A DNA stretch of 25,675 nucleotides from Byssothecium circinans. Lineage: Eukaryota; Ascomycota; Dothideomycetes; Pleosporales; Massarinaceae. The stretch spans positions 41,622 through 67,296 of the forward strand of contig ML976982.1 in the NCBI GenBank assembly GCA_010015675.1. The letters are read 5' to 3'. This document shows, piece after piece, positions 1-9,436 of the stretch. The notes beneath the pieces were generated by a model, which saw only the letters and a program-made list of their open reading frames with translations, had not been told where the DNA came from and searched no databases. Position numbers and translations under genes: made by a program. How positions within the stretch are numbered: position 1 is the stretch's first letter; the number at the start of each line of letters is the position of its first letter.

Positions 1-747
1 GAATTCCTGTGGATCTGTAAACAGAATAAAGTTAGGCTTCTGTTTCTCCCTGCGCACTCCTCGCACGTTCTGCAGCCCCTAGATCTCTCAGTTTTCTCAG
101 TAGTAAAACGTTTCTATCGCCAGCAGATTCAGGAGTTATCACACCTAGATGATGCTGCCCCAGTTAAAAAGGAACACTTTATTACTGCCTACCACGCTGC
201 TAGGGAGACTGCGATTACTGAGAGAGTAATTCGCGCTGGATGGGCTACTGCAGGCATCTGCCCGTTCAATATTGAGCGGGTAGTCAACTCATCTCAGGTC
301 GCTCAAAGGCCTGTTACGCCACCCCGTCAGAATCAAGCTCAAACTGCTGAGAGTTATTTCTCTACCCCCCATGGCCCTCGTGATCTTTTTATAGCTCAGC
401 GAGCGCTTCACAAAGAGCAGAGTATAGGCCGCAAGGTTCACCAGCTCTTTGAGAAAGCAGGCAAGGCAATTGCAACTGCAAATACACGAGCAGCAGAGCT
501 AGAAGCAGAGAACAAAAGATTGCAAAGTCAACTTGAGGCTCTTAAGCCTCAACAGCCACGAAAGAAAGTTCGCATAGACCCAAATCAACGCTTTGCAGAC
601 GTGGATACAATTATGATAGCAGTGCAGGCATCTGCTCTTCTACAAGAACAAAACAGTAGTAATACTAGAGAAAAAGAAGCAGAGAGAGTTGCAGCTGAAA
701 CAGCAGCAAAAACTCTGCAATCTATGTGTATAGAGTGGCAATTGTAA
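1..747 (+). mobile_element. pogo/Fot1-type DDE transposase, C-terminal part (5' end outside window)
   Basis: Frame 1 is open from the first base to a TAA at 745-747, giving 248 residues with no start inside the window. The beginning carries the segment FLPAHSSHVLQPLDLSVF, the conserved block around the third catalytic aspartate of pogo/Fot1-type DDE (DDE_1) transposases; the first two acidic residues would lie upstream. Around residues 155-180 a charged stretch (RAAELEAENKRLQSQLEAL) looks like a short coiled coil, and the tail is Gln/Lys/Ala-rich. The enzyme would cut and join the element at TA targets. The frame has no stops and no obvious C-to-T decay, so this copy is not visibly RIP-degraded over the part seen. 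Recognition rests on the motif; the exact subfamily is not determined. Confidence 0.88.
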
Positions 748-1307
748 TTACGCTGAATCAATTATCGCGATTTTCTGAGGGTTGGTCGATTTCTGAGGGG
801 TGGCTCACTTCCCCGGGTGGCTCGGTACCCTGTACGCTAGCTTACAGACTTGCCGAACTTGGATTGTCGGTCAGATGGGATTCGGAGGTTCGGTGATGCA
901 TTCACCGAAGGTCCGTGCATCCATTCCCCGCGATGCGCTAGTCCATTCCGCGCGATCTCAATGCACTTTTCTGGTTCGACGTCAAAGCACGTGCAGCATT
1001 AATTTTGCATAGCATCGATGGTTTTGGTAGCCAAACCTGGGTCTTTGCATAGCAACAATATGATCTGATGAAACTGTAATTGAGTAACAAGAGGGAAAAA
1101 AGAAGGCCATGTGTAATATCAGCTTCCCTCTTGCAAGTTTTATGGATTTGCACTTTCTCTAAGATAGCATGCGATGCAATAAAGTTTGATAGAACATCAC
1201 TTCAGTGATTGACAACAAGAGAGGTAATGAATGGACAATAGTGCTCCAACCAGCAGCTTCTGTATAATTGCAAGAGCTACCAAAATCAGGTGCCTATGTT
1301 GAAGGTA
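748..1307. other. intergenic, probable 3' end of the transposon plus spacer
   Basis: No gene is supported here. Just after the transposase stop are two near-identical direct repeats, CGATTTTCTGAGG (768-780) and CGATTTCTGAGG (787-798), and two copies of GGTGGCTC (799-806 and 816-823), which resemble sub-terminal repeats of a cut-and-paste element. The element boundary cannot be fixed because the left end is outside the window. At 889-909 there is a small inverted repeat, TTCGGTGA / TCACCGAA around TGCAT. TTTGCATAGCA occurs twice about 40 bp apart near 1004 and 1043. None of these is a proven functional site. Confidence 0.4.
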
Positions 1308-2130
1308 TCAAGGAGACTGAGAGGGAGGCGAAGCATCCACCAACGCCTGAAGCGACTCTCCATCTTCCTCCAAAGCCGGAACTGGCACATTCAAATACTT
1401 CAACTCTCCCACGACATCCTTGAACAGCGGCATTCCATGCACCCCAAGGAACCACTCCATGACCCTCGGATACTTCTCCCTGAGCATCGCATGAAAGACC
1501 ATCACTCCAAACACCATGGTCCCCGCTGTGAAAAAGTCGGCGAGCGTCACCTCATCGCCTACCAGGTACTTGTTGTCCTGAAGGTGCGCTTCAAGTAGCT
1601 TGAAGTCGGCGTGAAGCGCGCACAGGCAGTCTTGTGTGTTTTTGCGTACGGCGAGCGGCAGGCCGAGAAGCGGGAGGATGATACCGCCGATAGCGGGGAG
1701 GAGGTCGGAGTTAGCGAGGGAGAGCCATTTGAGGATGGTGTGGTAGTCTTTGCGGGTGCTCCCCAGGAGGGTCGTTTCTGGGTGTTGAGATGTGACTATT
1801 TGGTGGTTCAGTTTGCCTTAGTCTTTTGTTGAAAGAGAAGAGAACGCACTGTATAGCGCAATAACCACGCACTCCGTCAACACGAATCCATCCGAACCAA
1901 CAAAAACGGGAACTTGGTTCAGAGGATTCAGCTTTTGAAGGGTCTTCTGGTCCTCTTCTTTGTTTCGGTCTATGTAGACAATGTCTAGTTCTACGCCTAG
2001 GGTTTTCGCAACAGTAATGATCCCGAAAGACCGTGGATTGGGCTGTCAATTTTTCAGTCAGTGTACTGGAAATGGAAGCATTCATGGAGACGTGGCTTAC
2101 GTTATGAGTGTAAAGTGTTCCGAATGACAT
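1308..2130 (-). CDS. glutathione S-transferase (eEF1B-gamma-like GST class), 3 exons
   Basis: Exons on the minus strand are 2101-2130, 1850-2042 and 1308-1795, giving 236 aa. Introns are 58 nt (GTAAGC..CAG, phase 0) and 54 nt (GTGCGT..TAG, phase 1); joining them turns broken frames into one protein. It begins MSFGTLYTHNPNPRS, as in the GST domain of elongation factor 1B-gamma-like proteins. The thioredoxin-fold part carries NQVPVFVG with the cis-proline and a TECVVIAL glutathione-contact segment (usually E-S; here E-C). The helical C-terminal domain has the GDEVTLADF N-capping motif. Such cytosolic enzymes conjugate glutathione to electrophiles or act as peroxidases; the substrate cannot be read from sequence. 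There is no eEF1G C-terminal domain, so it is a stand-alone GST. The short first exon (10 codons) makes the start easy to miss. Confidence 0.85.
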
Positions 2131-2358
2131 GACGGGCTGCGCACGCGCTTCCCCAAGTGGATTTTCAGCCACGACCCGGAGGCGTATGCGTACGAAAAGT
2201 ACGGTCAAGCCTTCGCGCATCTGGCTGCCGGTGTCGAATTCGCCAATTCAAACGTGCCTCCGGCCCATACCTTTGTTCCGTGGACTGTGGATGAGGTGGC
2301 AGCGGCAATGAAGGCGGGGAAGCGCGTCGAGGATCTTTTGGACGGCGATTGGTCCTAG
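2128..2358 (+). pseudogene. orphan C-terminal coding fragment of unknown family
   Basis: Downstream of a TGA at 2125-2127 the plus strand is open for 76 codons to TAG (2356-2358). The reading has the balance of a real protein, with strong C/G at third codon positions and segments such as RFPKWIFSHDPEAYAYEKYG, FANSNVPPAHTFVPWTVDEV and a Lys/Asp-rich end LLDGDWS. There is no start codon in frame, and the only sequence upstream is the oppositely oriented GST. It therefore looks like the surviving 3' end of a gene whose front was lost, or the last exon of a gene interrupted by rearrangement. I do not recognise the family. An accidental open frame is possible but less likely given its composition. 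Confidence 0.45.
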
Positions 2359-2754
2359 CACTGGGATTATAGAACATGACAAGGGCGGCGGCGGTACCGG
2401 CAAAGTTCACAAGTGTTGTGCGGCAGCGGTGAATGTGGGTGTAGATGTCGTGGTGCAAGAGTCGTCTTGATCGTGGCTAGCTAGAATGGACAAGCGTCAC
2501 GTCAACAGTTGATTATGTAATATGTTATCCTGTCACTCTTTTCATGAGCCGCTCTACCACTCACCCTCCTCACACAATGTCAACCAAAGTAACGCGCAAC
2601 CATGATGCTCGACATGTGTTTTGCGTCCCAAGTCATGAGAAAAATTCCTTGCAACAGAACTGAAATTGAACGCCTGGCACTTTCATCCATGAACCGGCCA
2701 TGATCAACAATCGAATAATCCCGAGCGTCTTGGACACCGTCACAATCCCTAATT
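2359..2754. other. intergenic spacer, nothing recognised
   Basis: About 400 bp lying upstream of the GST gene and downstream of the dehydrogenase. Minus-strand open frames here lack domain-like content and overlap the orphan fragment as shadows. No repeats or convincing control sites were seen. Confidence 0.4.
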
Positions 2755-3732
2755 CTACGCAGTCTGGAAGTTCTTGGACACACCCGGCTGGATCGCCTCA
2801 ATCGCCTTTACCACCTCGGACGCGATCCGTTCCTGGCCCTCCTTGCCCGCTGCATCAGTCACCAGCGCACTTGGCTCCTCGATCATGCAATCGCTCAGGT
2901 ACTTGCCATGCGTCTCCGCGCCCGATGCGCCCGCATGCACCAGCGTCCTGCTACCGACCTCGGTAGAGCGCGCCACAATCAGCCTGAAGAACCAGAAACC
3001 CCAGCTTGTAGCCTCGCGCGCCAGCTCCGACCAGCACAAGCCCGGGTTGACGGTGTTGACGGTCACGGGAAACTCGCTGGCCGGATGGTGGTCGGCAATG
3101 GCTCGCACGATGAGCAGCTGCACGAGCTTGGAAACGGGATACTGCTGCGACCAGTACTTTGCGCATGTCTCCCTGTCGGATAGCGTGGTCAAGATGGCGC
3201 CGTCCGGAGCGGATCGCTGGGGGAACGTTGTGTGTTCGTAAGCCGCAGAACCAGTTACGGCGAACGTGGGCCGCGTCTTGAACCGGGTCGCCGTTTCACG
3301 CATCTTGGGCATCATGTTGGCCATGAGCAACGTTGTTGCGATGACGTTGACGGCCATGCTTTCTTCGTGGCCATTGACTTCATGGTACTCGGCGCGAACC
3401 ACGCCGGCATTGGCAACGAAGATGTCGATGCGGTCCAATTCGGCTTCGGCGCGCTTCGCAAACGATTTTACACTGCCGTAGTCGCCCATGTCTAGCTTCC
3501 AGACCTGCGTGTCTCGGTGTCCCGTGGTGCGCACAATGTCCTCTTTGGCCGCCTGACCCTTGTCGACGCTGCGCACCGCGAGAATGAGCTTGCTGGCGCC
3601 CAAACGCGCGTAGTGGCGCGCTGCTTCCTTGCCGAGACCGACATTGCTGCCCGTAACGATGACGGTCTTTCCGCTGAAGTTGCCCTTGGGATAGGGCGGC
3701 GTTCTGAAGAACTGGCTGTACAGGAAACCCAT
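2755..3732 (-). CDS. short-chain dehydrogenase/reductase, retinol-dehydrogenase-like, single exon
   Basis: A 325-residue NAD(P)-dependent oxidoreductase with a Rossmann fold. The cofactor motif TGSNVGLG is at residues 27-34, preceded by GNFSGKTVIV; NAG is at 108-110, the catalytic Ser at about 162 (TGSAAYEH), and the YPVSK catalytic Tyr/Lys at 198-202. The arrangement matches the WWOX/retinol-dehydrogenase-like fungal SDR group (MGFLYSQFF start, a PYPKGNFSGKTVIVTG-type lead-in). The frame extends 32 codons further upstream, but the Met at 3730-3732 was chosen because family members start there and the extra residues look like translated leader. There is no signal peptide; a hydrophobic segment follows the substrate loop (WGFWFFRLIV). 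The substrate is unknown. It has no co-directional partner close enough to suggest a cluster. Confidence 0.9.
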   Translation of the reverse strand: MGFLYSQFFRTPPYPKGNFSGKTVIVTGSNVGLGKEAARHYARLGASKLILAVRSVDKGQAAKEDIVRTTGHRDTQVWKLDMGDYGSVKSFAKRAEAELDRIDIFVANAGVVRAEYHEVNGHEESMAVNVIATTLLMANMMPKMRETATRFKTRPTFAVTGSAAYEHTTFPQRSAPDGAILTTLSDRETCAKYWSQQYPVSKLVQLLIVRAIADHHPASEFPVTVNTVNPGLCWSELAREATSWGFWFFRLIVARSTEVGSRTLVHAGASGAETHGKYLSDCMIEEPSALVTDAAGKEGQERIASEVVKAIEAIQPGVSKNFQTA

Positions 3733-4082
3733 GGCTGAGGAGAGGTACGGAAAAGCAGGGCAGAAGAGGAGTAGGAAACTTAGTTGAAATCGCTCTGGGG
3801 TAATGTAGAGGTCAAGCAGCAATAGCAATAGTCAAAGGGTAGGGACTATGCAATGGACAATCGGACCTGCAAGTGCAATCGAGCTACAAATGTTCGCATT
3901 CCGATGCGGACTTAGCGGGCTTAGGGGTTTACGTTTTTGGATCTAACCCCCGTTCGTATTTGAGTAACAGAAGCCTATGTGACACCCATGTCGCTTTGTA
4001 CCACCACCGCACGACCAATCGCTATCGGGGCCGTTTTCCCGGGCCACGAGGAATAGCCCGATCCGAGTCACGTGCACTCGTC
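3733..4082. other. intergenic spacer upstream of the dehydrogenase
   Basis: Contains the promoter side of the minus-strand dehydrogenase. A CACGTG box lies near 4070. The plus-strand open frame running through from 3873 has no recognisable content before about 4083. Confidence 0.35.
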
Positions 4083-4496
4083 ATGTCTCGTTGGACATGG
4101 TACCCTGCCTCCTGGGGTCGAGATCCTCCTCATGTACTTGTTAGCACTACCTCGAGGCCACCGGAGATGGATAGTAGTCCTAGGGACTTACTGCTTTATG
4201 GAAGCTACTTCGTCGGACTCTGCTCGATCGCTTTCGTGGGAGGCTTTTCCCGGTTCCAAGCAGGCGAGAGCACCCGTGCCCAGCGTGTCTGGACGATGTC
4301 GTGGTTGGCTTTCGGGATTTTTTTTGCGCCATTACCCTCAGCACTTTCGACCATGCTTCAACGTCCCTTTATGAACGTTGTCCTCACTTTACAATTGGGC
4401 TTGGCTGTATTAACGTATGCTGTTCCTGCTCTCGGTGGATTTGTTACTGTCAGCCAGATGATTTGGTCCTACGGGGATTGCGAAAAATTATTCTAG
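4083..4496 (+). CDS. hypothetical small membrane protein or gene remnant
   Basis: The frame is open from 3873; possible starts are ATGs at 4083 and 4167. From residue Met at 4167 the product would be 109 aa with three hydrophobic stretches suited to membrane spans (LLLYGSYFVGLCSIAFVGG, WTMSWLAFGIFFAPLPSAL and VLTLQLGLAVLTYAVPALGG), ending CEKLF. This hydrophobicity pattern is the only support. I recognise no family. The overlapping frames at 4072 and 4301 are also open, which weakens the case. It could be the 3' end of a decayed multi-span protein, since the adjoining downstream DNA turns AT-rich and gene-free. Confidence 0.3.
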   Translation: MSRWTWYPASWGRDPPHVLVSTTSRPPEMDSSPRDLLLYGSYFVGLCSIAFVGGFSRFQAGESTRAQRVWTMSWLAFGIFFAPLPSALSTMLQRPFMNVVLTLQLGLAVLTYAVPALGGFVTVSQMIWSYGDCEKLF

Positions 4497-5886
4497 CAAC
4501 CGTATCGGAAATGTTATGAATATTACGAGTAATACCCACCAGTATATTGGCTCCTCGGCATGGCGGAAAACCCACCATACTGGAACCTAGATTGGTTAAC
4601 GTCTGAAAAACCGGCTCCGCTCCTTTGTAACCCTATAATTGATACTTGTATATTTTCCAGTCTCTATTCAACACGATCCTTATTTGCAATAGCTAAAATA
4701 AATTAAGCCTAATTATCTCTTCAATTGGTTCCCTCCGCACACTGAGAGGCACAGGAGCTCTACTCGGCAGCGCAAGGCTCATGATCAATACGCCAATCAC
4801 AAAAAAAGGCGACAAAAACCCATCATGACGCTATTTCTGAGTAAGGTTAAGAGTGCTGAGGAACGGAGGAAGTTTGAGCAGTCTGATCGTATTTGTTATG
4901 TTGACTTTAGGATGTGTTCCAGCTGCAGACGGTCTTGTCACCGTGAGCCTTGATGTTTAAAGAAGATGGAATATGCAAAACGGTCCGGGGAGGGGGAGTA
5001 CCGCAAGTGAAATGGTAGGAAGGGATGATCTGCTATTGCTACAGTCGCTTAGAAGCCATGTGGAATGTGAGTTATGATTAAATTAGGTAGGTAGCCTCTG
5101 TTATCTTCCTCTCCTTAGAGTCTCTTATTACATAGTAATCCTCCTCGCTAGAGCTCCTTAAGGCGTGCTCTAGGGCTGTTATCCTGTTACGTGATAAAGG
5201 ATATGACTTGGTAGACTATTTGGCCCACGCCTAGCTCTACCTCAGGTGTACAAACTACTGGCATTCGTTCTTGTTAAGCACCTCGTATGTCCCATCATAT
5301 GCGTAAAAGTATCCGTGGTTCTTATGAGGGGGCGCAGTAGATGCTTAAAGACCAGGAATTCAAAAGACTCCACGTGGCCTCTATGATTGAGAATCTCGAA
5401 GTCTGTAGCTAAATATGCAGTGGTGTGTTTTGAAAGGGGTTCTTCCCCCACATATATCATCGTCTAAATCCGGCTTATCTCAACGTTGCTAAGAAAACAC
5501 CTATATTTCATCTGGCTGTTGCCGTACTCCCATACACTGTCAGTGAAGAAACAGCTACCAGGGTAAGAACCCGTCACTACCTAAGCACCGCCACAGATAA
5601 AATCACCAAGCCACGACAAACAATCAGTCAAAAACACACACAAATGAAGGTGCTAACACATTTAGCATTCCCTATATAAAGACTCCCGTCACCGGATCTC
5701 AGAAGCACTTCCCTCGACCCGGCAACAGTACTAGAAGAAGCGAATCTGAAAAGATCTCTATAGATATACACACGAAAGGCCAAGAAAAGGCGGCCAAAAG
5801 TCTCAGAAAGTCTATCCTTCGCTAAGATGCTGAAGAAGGTTCTTAAGTCGGAATCGATGATGTTGTGGGTAGTAAGGGTGGGTGAT
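4497..5886. other. AT-richer gene-free stretch
   Basis: From about 4500 to 5650 the base composition becomes visibly richer in A and T, with many short stops in all frames. A 72-codon minus-strand ORF (5242-5460) has an ATG but no recognised motif and an in-frame stop just before it; I do not call it a gene. A possible LTR relic at about 5099-5245 is described separately. The last 240 bases before 5887 are the 3' flank of the secreted-protein gene. Confidence 0.4.
5099..5245 (-). repeat. possible solo-LTR relic (weak)
   Basis: Read on the minus strand, this 147-bp segment begins TGAGGTAGAG and ends GAAGATAACA, so it has TG..CA ends. A second GGATAACA lies internally near 5180. A GC-rich motif, GGCGTGGGCC, sits close to the left end. 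No matching target-site duplication was seen at the flanks, so the assignment is speculative. Confidence 0.15.
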
Positions 5887-6674
5887 TTACTCCTCCTCCC
5901 CGGTGGGGAAGAAGGGCTTGGTAGCCTTGCCAGTGGCGGTAGGCTTAGCGGTGGGACGGGCAGCACCAGGCTTGCCGCTGGGGCGGGGACGGCCAGTTCC
6001 GCTTCATCGATGTTAGCAGATATCCCTCATCTCAATATGTGTTGAAGAGGAAGTACTCACTGAGGCCTGCCAGTGCCGTGAGGGCGTCCGGAAGGACGGA
6101 CACCAGTCGGCTTTACACCAGTAGGCTTAGCAGTACCTTTTCCACCGCTAGTCTTGGTGGGCTTGGGCGTCTCGCGGGCAGCGAGACCGTAGTTGATTTC
6201 GAGATCTCGCTTCTCGGCCTCTCCATCTTGGTCATCGTCGATGGGGAGGATGCTCATGGTGTCACTAGGCTTAGCGGAGGGGACGGGAGTCGGGCGACCG
6301 CTGGCCTTGCCGCCCGGGATGCCGGAGAAGGGGGGACGGGCGCCACCGGTGGGGTGAGCATGGCCTTTGCCTTTGCCCTTGCCCTTACCGGAGGGTTGAG
6401 CAACGCCGGTTGGGTGGGGACTGTTGTGGATCATGTCAGTAAAGTTCATTCAGAGGTGTTTGTGGACTCTTATTCGGGACGATGAAGATATCGAAAGTTG
6501 GAGAGTTACGTACCGACCACTGCCCTTGGGCCAGTGAGGAAGACCGCTGCCGGAAGGACGGGTAGGGAAACCAGTGCCTTTGGGACCGGCAACAGGACCG
6601 GTAGGCTTGTTGTCCATGACAGCCGGGAAAGCCAAGGCAGAGCCGAGGAGAGCGAATACAACAAAGGACTTCAT
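5887..6674 (-). CDS. secreted Pro/Gly/Lys-rich repeat protein with a Kex2-like site, 3 exons
   Basis: Exons are 6514-6674, 6061-6420 and 5887-6001 (minus), joined by introns of 93 nt (GTACGT..CAG) and 59 nt (GTGAGT..AAG), both phase 2; the product is 211 aa. Residues 1-15 form a clear signal peptide (MKSFVVFALLGSALA). The mature part is low-complexity and basic: repeated PTG, PSG, GKGKGKGKG (about 65-73) and RPHGTGRPHGTGRP (about 166-179), the last repeat spanning the second splice junction. In the middle is an acidic segment, DDDQDGEAEKR, at about 115-125 ending in a dibasic Kex2-type site, followed by a unique stretch DLEINYGLAA. The layout suggests a secreted precursor cut into two basic, disordered peptides or a wall-associated protein. 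I recognise no family. A TATA-like CTATAAGT lies at 6739-6746, about 65-70 nt before the ATG. Confidence 0.78.
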
Positions 6675-7916
6675 TGTAATAGATGTGGGGAGTCGTTGAT
6701 TTGAACTGGAGAAAGTCGAGTAGAAGTGTTTTGGGTAACTTATAGAGAGTTTGTGATGAATGAGAGGCCGGCACAGCCAACGAGTGTATATCAAAGAAAG
6801 TTTGGTAAAAGAAGGGACTGACCGAGCAGGATGAATGATGAAGTTGATGAGAAGAATGATTCGAAACGAAGAGAAACAACAGACCTCTTATACCTTCCCA
6901 TCCTTCCCTCCTCGAAGTGGACTGATCAACACAACAAGCATATTGTTTGTCTCGACCCCCTGTGCTCCACTGCTTCCGGTCGCACGCCATTCCCCAGTGT
7001 CTAGAAGTTCCAAGGAACTCCTCCACATACGTAAGTGCAGATCACCTCGCAGTCCGGCCTTTCACCTTCGCTCCTTCTTAGGCTGGTTGGAGTGCGTGTT
7101 GTTTCAACGACAAGCATGCCACAAGCATGTGTTGGTGGGAGACGGCATAACGTGACGGTGGACGCCTAGCATGACGCATAAGGAAAGTAAATGCTAAGCT
7201 TCTCGGTTGAGCAGGGCGTTGCGGGAGGGAGTGGAGCTCGAAGTCCGGAAACTTTCTTCCTAACGAGCTACTGACGCCTTGAGGAACGGCTTGGGATGAG
7301 CTATGAGCACACAGTTGCCTCTGAACTGATAATTGGATCGCATCTAGATTGATCTAGGATTTGTCGTGCGGCAGCAAGGTGCCCAGCCGATGCCTTGACG
7401 CGCTGACGGACGTTGGAAATGAAAGGCGGTACCTGCGGAGTTCATGTGGTTTGAAACATGGATGTAGAAGCGCGCCTAGCGGTCGTTGACTGGTTGACGG
7501 ACGTCGATCCGTAAAGCGTCCGCGTTTCACAGCTACACCGAATGCACCGCATTAATTTTAGCGTGCAGGCGCTCCCATCCTCATGCATACCTGTAGTGAC
7601 ATGCTTTTTCTTCAACAGAGCAATATCATGATCTCATCGTGGTGTTCCGTGGCGTTCCGTGCTTGCGCGTCCCCTTCTGTTAGTAGCCTTCGGGCCGGTT
7701 AAGTAAAAGGCTGATCGGAGCGACTCAACATCTTGCATGAAGGTGAGGTGAATGAACCATGGCGCATCGTGGAAGGAATCGGCAAGCTGTTGGGAATAAT
7801 AATGCCTTCGAGGTCTCTGCTTCAATTTTATTCTTGTCGAAATATATATCAAACAATATGGCGGCGAAATCGTCAAGCATTCTTCTCTCCGAACCAGCAG
7901 ATCGACCGGACTTCCT
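6675..7916. other. intergenic spacer, promoter of the secreted-protein gene
   Basis: A 1.2-kb gap between two minus-strand genes. It holds the TATA-like site at 6739-6746. The direct repeat TGACGGACGT occurs twice, near 7404 and 7496. Plus-strand open frames at 6835-7155 and 7733-8001 have no domain-like content and the latter overlaps the end of the transporter gene; they are not called. Confidence 0.4.
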
Positions 7917-9436
7917 TCACAACCACCCGATCCTCTTCGCCGCAAAGCCCCAGCCAGAAAGCAACGCAGTCGTACCAGTGAAGACGATCAACGCACCATA
8001 GCCACTACCGTACGCCATTCCAGCTCTCCAATTCCCCGCGTGCAGTAGCACTTCCGAGAGAGGACCACTACACAGATTGGCCACTCCTTTGCCTGCAGAA
8101 AGGAAAGCGAAGATCATACCCAGATCAGCGCGCTCTCTTTTCTCTTTGGTATCTCGCATTACAGCGCTCCAGCTACTGCTATTGCAACCTGCAAAGATCC
8201 CGTAGACCACGCAGAAGACGTAGAGTACCGGAAGCGAGGTTGCAAATCCCCAAAGCAGGAAGACTGCTGATGTTGAGCCCACGGCGGCGACAGTGATGCA
8301 GTTTGTCACCTCCCATTTATCGACCGCGGCCCCCATTGCCAGGGAGCCCAGGAACGCAGCAAAGTTCAATAGCATGATCGTTACTGTGCTCTGCAGACTG
8401 GATGCACCAAGCGACTGCGCATACGTTGGCAGGTAGATGGCTGGAAGGAAGTAGCCCAGCCCTTGCATAATAACAACAGATTGCTGTACGAGAAACGTTG
8501 CGCAAGTCCAAAACGACAGATCAAAGCCACGAGCTTGCGTGGCGTGAGATAATGGCAGTCTCGGTTTGAAGAAGAACAGGACGGGGAAATTGAGAGCCAC
8601 GAACGATAAGGCGCAGACTCTCAATGTCGTACGGAAGCCATATTTCTCCAGCAACCACTGCAAGACGATGGGCATTATGGCGCCCGAAAGACCTAGGCCG
8701 GCCATAGTTGCACCATATGCGAAACCACGCCTGCGTGCCCACCATTCTTCAATATAGAAGAGGATGGGCGTCCAAGCGAGGCCGCCGCCGATGGAGTACA
8801 TGATGCCTTGAGTAACGATGAGGTGGGTGACGGTTTCGGACAGTGACCCCAGACCGAGTGACAGACACATGATGGTGAGGCCGACCGGTGTAGCCCAGAC
8901 ACGAAGGCGTGGGAAGTACTTCAGCAGTGCAAACATGGGCACGATCGCCATATACATGATGCCCTGTCAACATGTCAGATCCATCGATCAATCTTCCAAG
9001 ACACGTTACACAATGCACGACCGGAGTGTTTCCAATCGTGTTTCCCGCACTTACCATAGCACAGGCCCCCACAACGGCAATATTTCTCTGCCCCACGAAC
9101 GGTGCATGGGTACTGTAGTATTCCTGGAAGATACCGTAAGACGCGGCAAAGCCTGCGGCCGCCGTAAGCATAAAGGTAAGCTCGCGTAAGATAAACCAGT
9201 TGCGATTTCTCCGGGCGATACGCATACGTACCCCAAATCAGGCCTTCGAGCATGAAGCATGCGAGGAGGAATAGCCATGCATCTTTTCCGCCGTCCGTTG
9301 GGGGCAAAGAGAAGCCGCCCTGAGCATCGCCAGAGTAAGTTTCGCCCCGTTGAGATTCGATCTCCAGGTTGAGAGGGTTTTCGGAGCGCTGCGGATAGAG
9401 ATCCAGTTCATTATCTATGCCGGGTAGGGAAGACAT
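7917..9436 (-). CDS. MFS transporter, monocarboxylate-porter (MCT)-like, 3 exons
   Basis: Exons are 9232-9436, 9055-9152 and 7917-8963 (minus), with introns of 79 nt (GTACGT..CAG, phase 1) and 91 nt (GTAAGT..CAG, phase 0), giving 449 aa. A 50-residue hydrophilic N-terminus is followed by 12 hydrophobic spans. Family marks are the first loop EYYSTHAPF after TM1, a small positively charged loop WWARRRGFAYG between TM4 and TM5, and a long central loop between TM6 and TM7 (KPRLPLSHATQARGFD). Fungal MCT-like proteins carry monocarboxylates or other small acids across the plasma membrane, but many members are orphan carriers, so the substrate is not assigned. The Met at 9434-9436 was chosen because the in-frame extension upstream has no homology-like content. 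The gene stands alone. Confidence 0.88.

Noticed and set aside
5242..5460. 72-residue minus-strand ORF in the AT-rich stretch
   Set aside because: Short, no motif, in-frame stop directly upstream, adjacent to a likely repeat relic.
5887..6674. Dikaritin/ustiloxin-type cyclic peptide precursor
   Set aside because: Those precursors carry many near-identical cores each ending in a Kex2 site; here there is one KR site, and no UstY-type or tyrosinase gene is nearby.
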